DNA of 64,000 bases from contig OZ260106.1 in the NCBI GenBank assembly GCA_965284645.1, positions 558,001 through 622,000 of the forward strand, in the 5' to 3' direction. The position numbers and the translations under genes were made by a program. The stretch is from JAIBAJ01 sp965284645. GTDB taxonomy: Bacteria > Bacteroidota > Bacteroidia > JAIBAJ01. The notes under the pieces are model-generated. The model saw only the letters and a list, made by a program, of their open reading frames with translations, searched no databases and was not told the DNA's origin. Position 1 is the first letter of the stretch. Every line of letters starts with the position of its first letter. This document shows positions 62,136 through 64,000 of this stretch, in pieces.

Positions 62136-63560
62136 ATGCTATTTAATTCGATTGAGTTCCTTTTCTTTTTTCCATTAGTTACTTTTTTATATTTCATACT
62201 TCCTTATAAAGTTCGTTGGTTTCATTTATTGGTAGCCAGTTGCATTTTTTATGCTGCTTTTATTCCAGAGTATATTTTAATTCTTTTTATTACCATCGTC
62301 ATTGACTATATTGCTGGTTTACAATTGGGAAAGAACTTTTCTAAAGAAAAGAAAAAAAGAATATTATTTATGAGCATTTTGGCTAATGTTGGGATTTTAG
62401 CCATTTTTAAATACTATAATTTTTTTGCAGACAACTACAATTCCCTCTTTAATTTTATTGGTATAAGTAATTTACCTAGAATTCCGCATTGGGATATTAT
62501 TTTACCCATAGGACTTTCATTTCATACTTTTCAGGCAATGAGTTACACAATAGAGGTGTATAAAGGGAATCAAAAGCCTGAGAAGCATATAGGTATTTAT
62601 GCTTTGTATGTGATGTTTTATCCTCAATTGGTGGCTGGTCCAATTGAAAGACCGCAAAATGTGCTTCACCAATTTCATGAAAAACACAGCTTTAGTGCTA
62701 CAAAATTATACAATGGACTTAGGCTTATAGTATGGGGGCTTTTTAAAAAGGTGGTGATTGCAGACCGATTAGCCATTTATGTCAACCAATATTATAATGA
62801 ACCAGAACTTTCGCCCAGTATAAACTTATTTGTTGCCACTATCTTTTTTTCGATTCAAATATATTGTGACTTCTCTGGATATAGTGATATTGCCCTTGGT
62901 TCAGCAGAATCTATGGGTTTTAACCTAATGTTAAATTTCAAAAGACCATATTGGTCCTCAGATCTGCAAGAATTTTGGGCAAAGTGGCATGTTTCTCTAT
63001 CAACATGGTTTAGAGATTATGTTTACATTCCACTAGGAGGAAACAAAAAAGGGGAAAAGAGAAAATACCTAAACGTTTTTGTTGTCTTTATGTTAAGCGG
63101 TCTTTGGCATGGGGCCAATTGGACCTTTATAGTTTGGGGCTTGTTACATGCAATAGGAAATTCATTTGTAATGTTTTGGAAGCAATTTATGAAACCAATT
63201 CCATTGCCAGTTATTCCAAATATTTTGACATTTCTTTTTGTTGCAATGGCTTGGATTTATTTTAGAGCAGACTCCGTTTCAGATGCAAATACCATAATCT
63301 TAAAAATATTCTCTTTTCAGGATTATTCATTTAAAACTTTGTTTCCTATAATTTCCAGAGTACAATATGGCTTGAAATGGCATTTGTTCGTAATAATTTT
63401 GGTTACAACAATGATGATTATTGAAAAGAAAACCGATGAAAGGCTTTACAAATTCAATAAATCACCATTCGGCGATATTTTATTACTAGCAGGCATTATT
63501 TCAATGATTTTAATTTTTGGTGTTTTTAATAGTAATTCTTTTATTTACTTCCAATTCTAA
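62136..63560 (+). CDS. MBOAT-family membrane O-acyltransferase (AlgI-like)
   Basis: A 474-residue polytopic enzyme with ten or more membrane helices. The family signature is present: AGPIERPQNVLHQF, DFSGYSDIALGSAESMGF, FWAKWHVSLSTWFRDYVYIPLGG and the active-site His (H325) in LSGLWHGANWTFIVWG. AlgI-like proteins move acyl (usually acetyl) groups to exported polysaccharides or lipids, commonly with an SGNH/AlgX partner as encoded directly downstream. Codon use is more A/T-rich than in the rest of the window. Confidence 0.93.
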   Translation: MLFNSIEFLFFFPLVTFLYFILPYKVRWFHLLVASCIFYAAFIPEYILILFITIVIDYIAGLQLGKNFSKEKKKRILFMSILANVGILAIFKYYNFFADNYNSLFNFIGISNLPRIPHWDIILPIGLSFHTFQAMSYTIEVYKGNQKPEKHIGIYALYVMFYPQLVAGPIERPQNVLHQFHEKHSFSATKLYNGLRLIVWGLFKKVVIADRLAIYVNQYYNEPELSPSINLFVATIFFSIQIYCDFSGYSDIALGSAESMGFNLMLNFKRPYWSSDLQEFWAKWHVSLSTWFRDYVYIPLGGNKKGEKRKYLNVFVVFMLSGLWHGANWTFIVWGLLHAIGNSFVMFWKQFMKPIPLPVIPNILTFLFVAMAWIYFRADSVSDANTIILKIFSFQDYSFKTLFPIISRVQYGLKWHLFVIILVTTMMIIEKKTDERLYKFNKSPFGDILLLAGIISMILIFGVFNSNSFIYFQF

Positions 63561-64000
63561 TGGGCAAAGGATATAGATTCATTTTAATCTTTTTGATATC
63601 CCTAATAATAGTCACATCCTATTACTTCAATCTGTATAAGACTTATTTTGTACCTACTAACTTTGTCAAACCTACCTTGGAATTTTTGACAAATGATAGC
63701 ACGAAATACGACATAATTGTGGTTGGCAATTCACGAGCCTTAAATCATTTCAATCCTAAAATAATTGATTCTATAACGCATTTAAATTCATATGTGGTTG
63801 GTATGGATGGTTCAGATATCCCCTACTTTTTGATGGGAGTCAAAAGATATCTACAATCGCATCCAAAGCCTAAAGTTATGGTTGTTACAATAGACTTCAC
63901 CTCCATTAACACAGAAACAGTCCCTTATAACTTTTTGGAATACTATGATTTCTTAACCGATACAACAATTAAAAACACTTTAAAACCTTATGCTTTTAGG
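63560..64000 (+). CDS. SGNH/AlgX-like membrane-anchored protein, partial
   Basis: Frame opens with ATG at 63560, overlapping the MBOAT stop (TAATG), and runs off the right edge; 147 residues are visible. One N-terminal membrane helix (FILIFLISLIIVTSYYF) is followed by a DIIVVGNSRALNHFNP motif, which resembles the GxSR/GDS start of SGNH or AlgX-like acetylesterase/acyltransferase partners of MBOAT proteins. The C-terminal catalytic Asp/His block is outside the window. Likely shares substrate with the MBOAT protein, which is inference. Confidence 0.72.
   Translation, partial: MGKGYRFILIFLISLIIVTSYYFNLYKTYFVPTNFVKPTLEFLTNDSTKYDIIVVGNSRALNHFNPKIIDSITHLNSYVVGMDGSDIPYFLMGVKRYLQSHPKPKVMVVTIDFTSINTETVPYNFLEYYDFLTDTTIKNTLKPYAFR

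Overview
The window looks like chromosomal DNA of a member of the Bacteroidota. The evidence is: three secreted proteins with C-terminal type IX secretion sorting domains; the Bacteroidota -7 promoter box TAnnTTTG in front of many genes; almost no Shine-Dalgarno sequences; Bacteroidota-typical neighbourhoods (bamD-rpoZ-coaBC-DUF4835, exbB-exbD-exbD-tonB, carbamoyltransferase-DUF5989-SxtJ); and several high-copy intergenic repeat families. No tRNA, rRNA, CRISPR array, transposase or phage gene was recognised. The genus cannot be told from the sequence alone.

Layout. 0-5.7 kb: the N-terminus of an AraC-type regulator diverging from an aldehyde dehydrogenase, a repeat block, a TroA-like binding protein, ahcY and coaX. 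5.6-7.8 kb: an outer-membrane protein, LptC and a small membrane protein. 7.8-11.5 kb (minus): an SDR-like protein, a FAD oxidoreductase, an ECF sigma factor with a strong Shine-Dalgarno, and murI. 11.7-16.6 kb: a MORN-repeat protein, a UbiA-like membrane protein, a TPR/beta-propeller envelope protein and rpoN. 17-24 kb: an Old Yellow Enzyme, a Cdd1-like protein, a Crp/Fnr regulator, a fusion of a PhlG-type C-C hydrolase with a berberine-bridge-type flavoprotein, and a secreted deiminase-family protein. 24.3-25.6 kb is a tandem repeat array with a 147-bp higher-order period. 25.6-31 kb (minus): DUF4835, coaBC, rpoZ, bamD, a GT4 glycosyltransferase and a transglutaminase-like protein, then a second array. 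31.9-38.2 kb: a secreted hydrolase, FadL-like porin, SGNH lipoprotein, carbamoyltransferase, DUF5989 and SxtJ. 38.5-43.3 kb: desaturase, head-GIN lipoprotein, an operon PqqD-like/HprK-like/GT2/GT2, and tatA. 44-54 kb: TonB-dependent receptor, DUF6600 protein, Wzi-like barrel, the TonB/Exb operon and a SprT-like protein, bracketed by two copies of a composite repeat. 54.6-64 kb: an M43 metalloprotease, a TPR-SpoIIE phosphatase, a lipoprotein, nuoF/nuoE, and an AT-rich MBOAT plus SGNH-like pair running off the right edge.

How the genes work together. Much of the window serves the envelope: LptC, BamD, TonB/ExbB/ExbD with a TonB-dependent receptor, FadL-like and Wzi-like barrels, TatA, and T9SS cargo. 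The most unusual items are a GC-rich intergenic repeat family whose hairpin arms change sequence between copies but stay complementary, the PhlG-flavoprotein fusion beside a perfect 16-bp palindrome, and the PqqD/kinase/glycosyltransferase operon with no visible peptide substrate.
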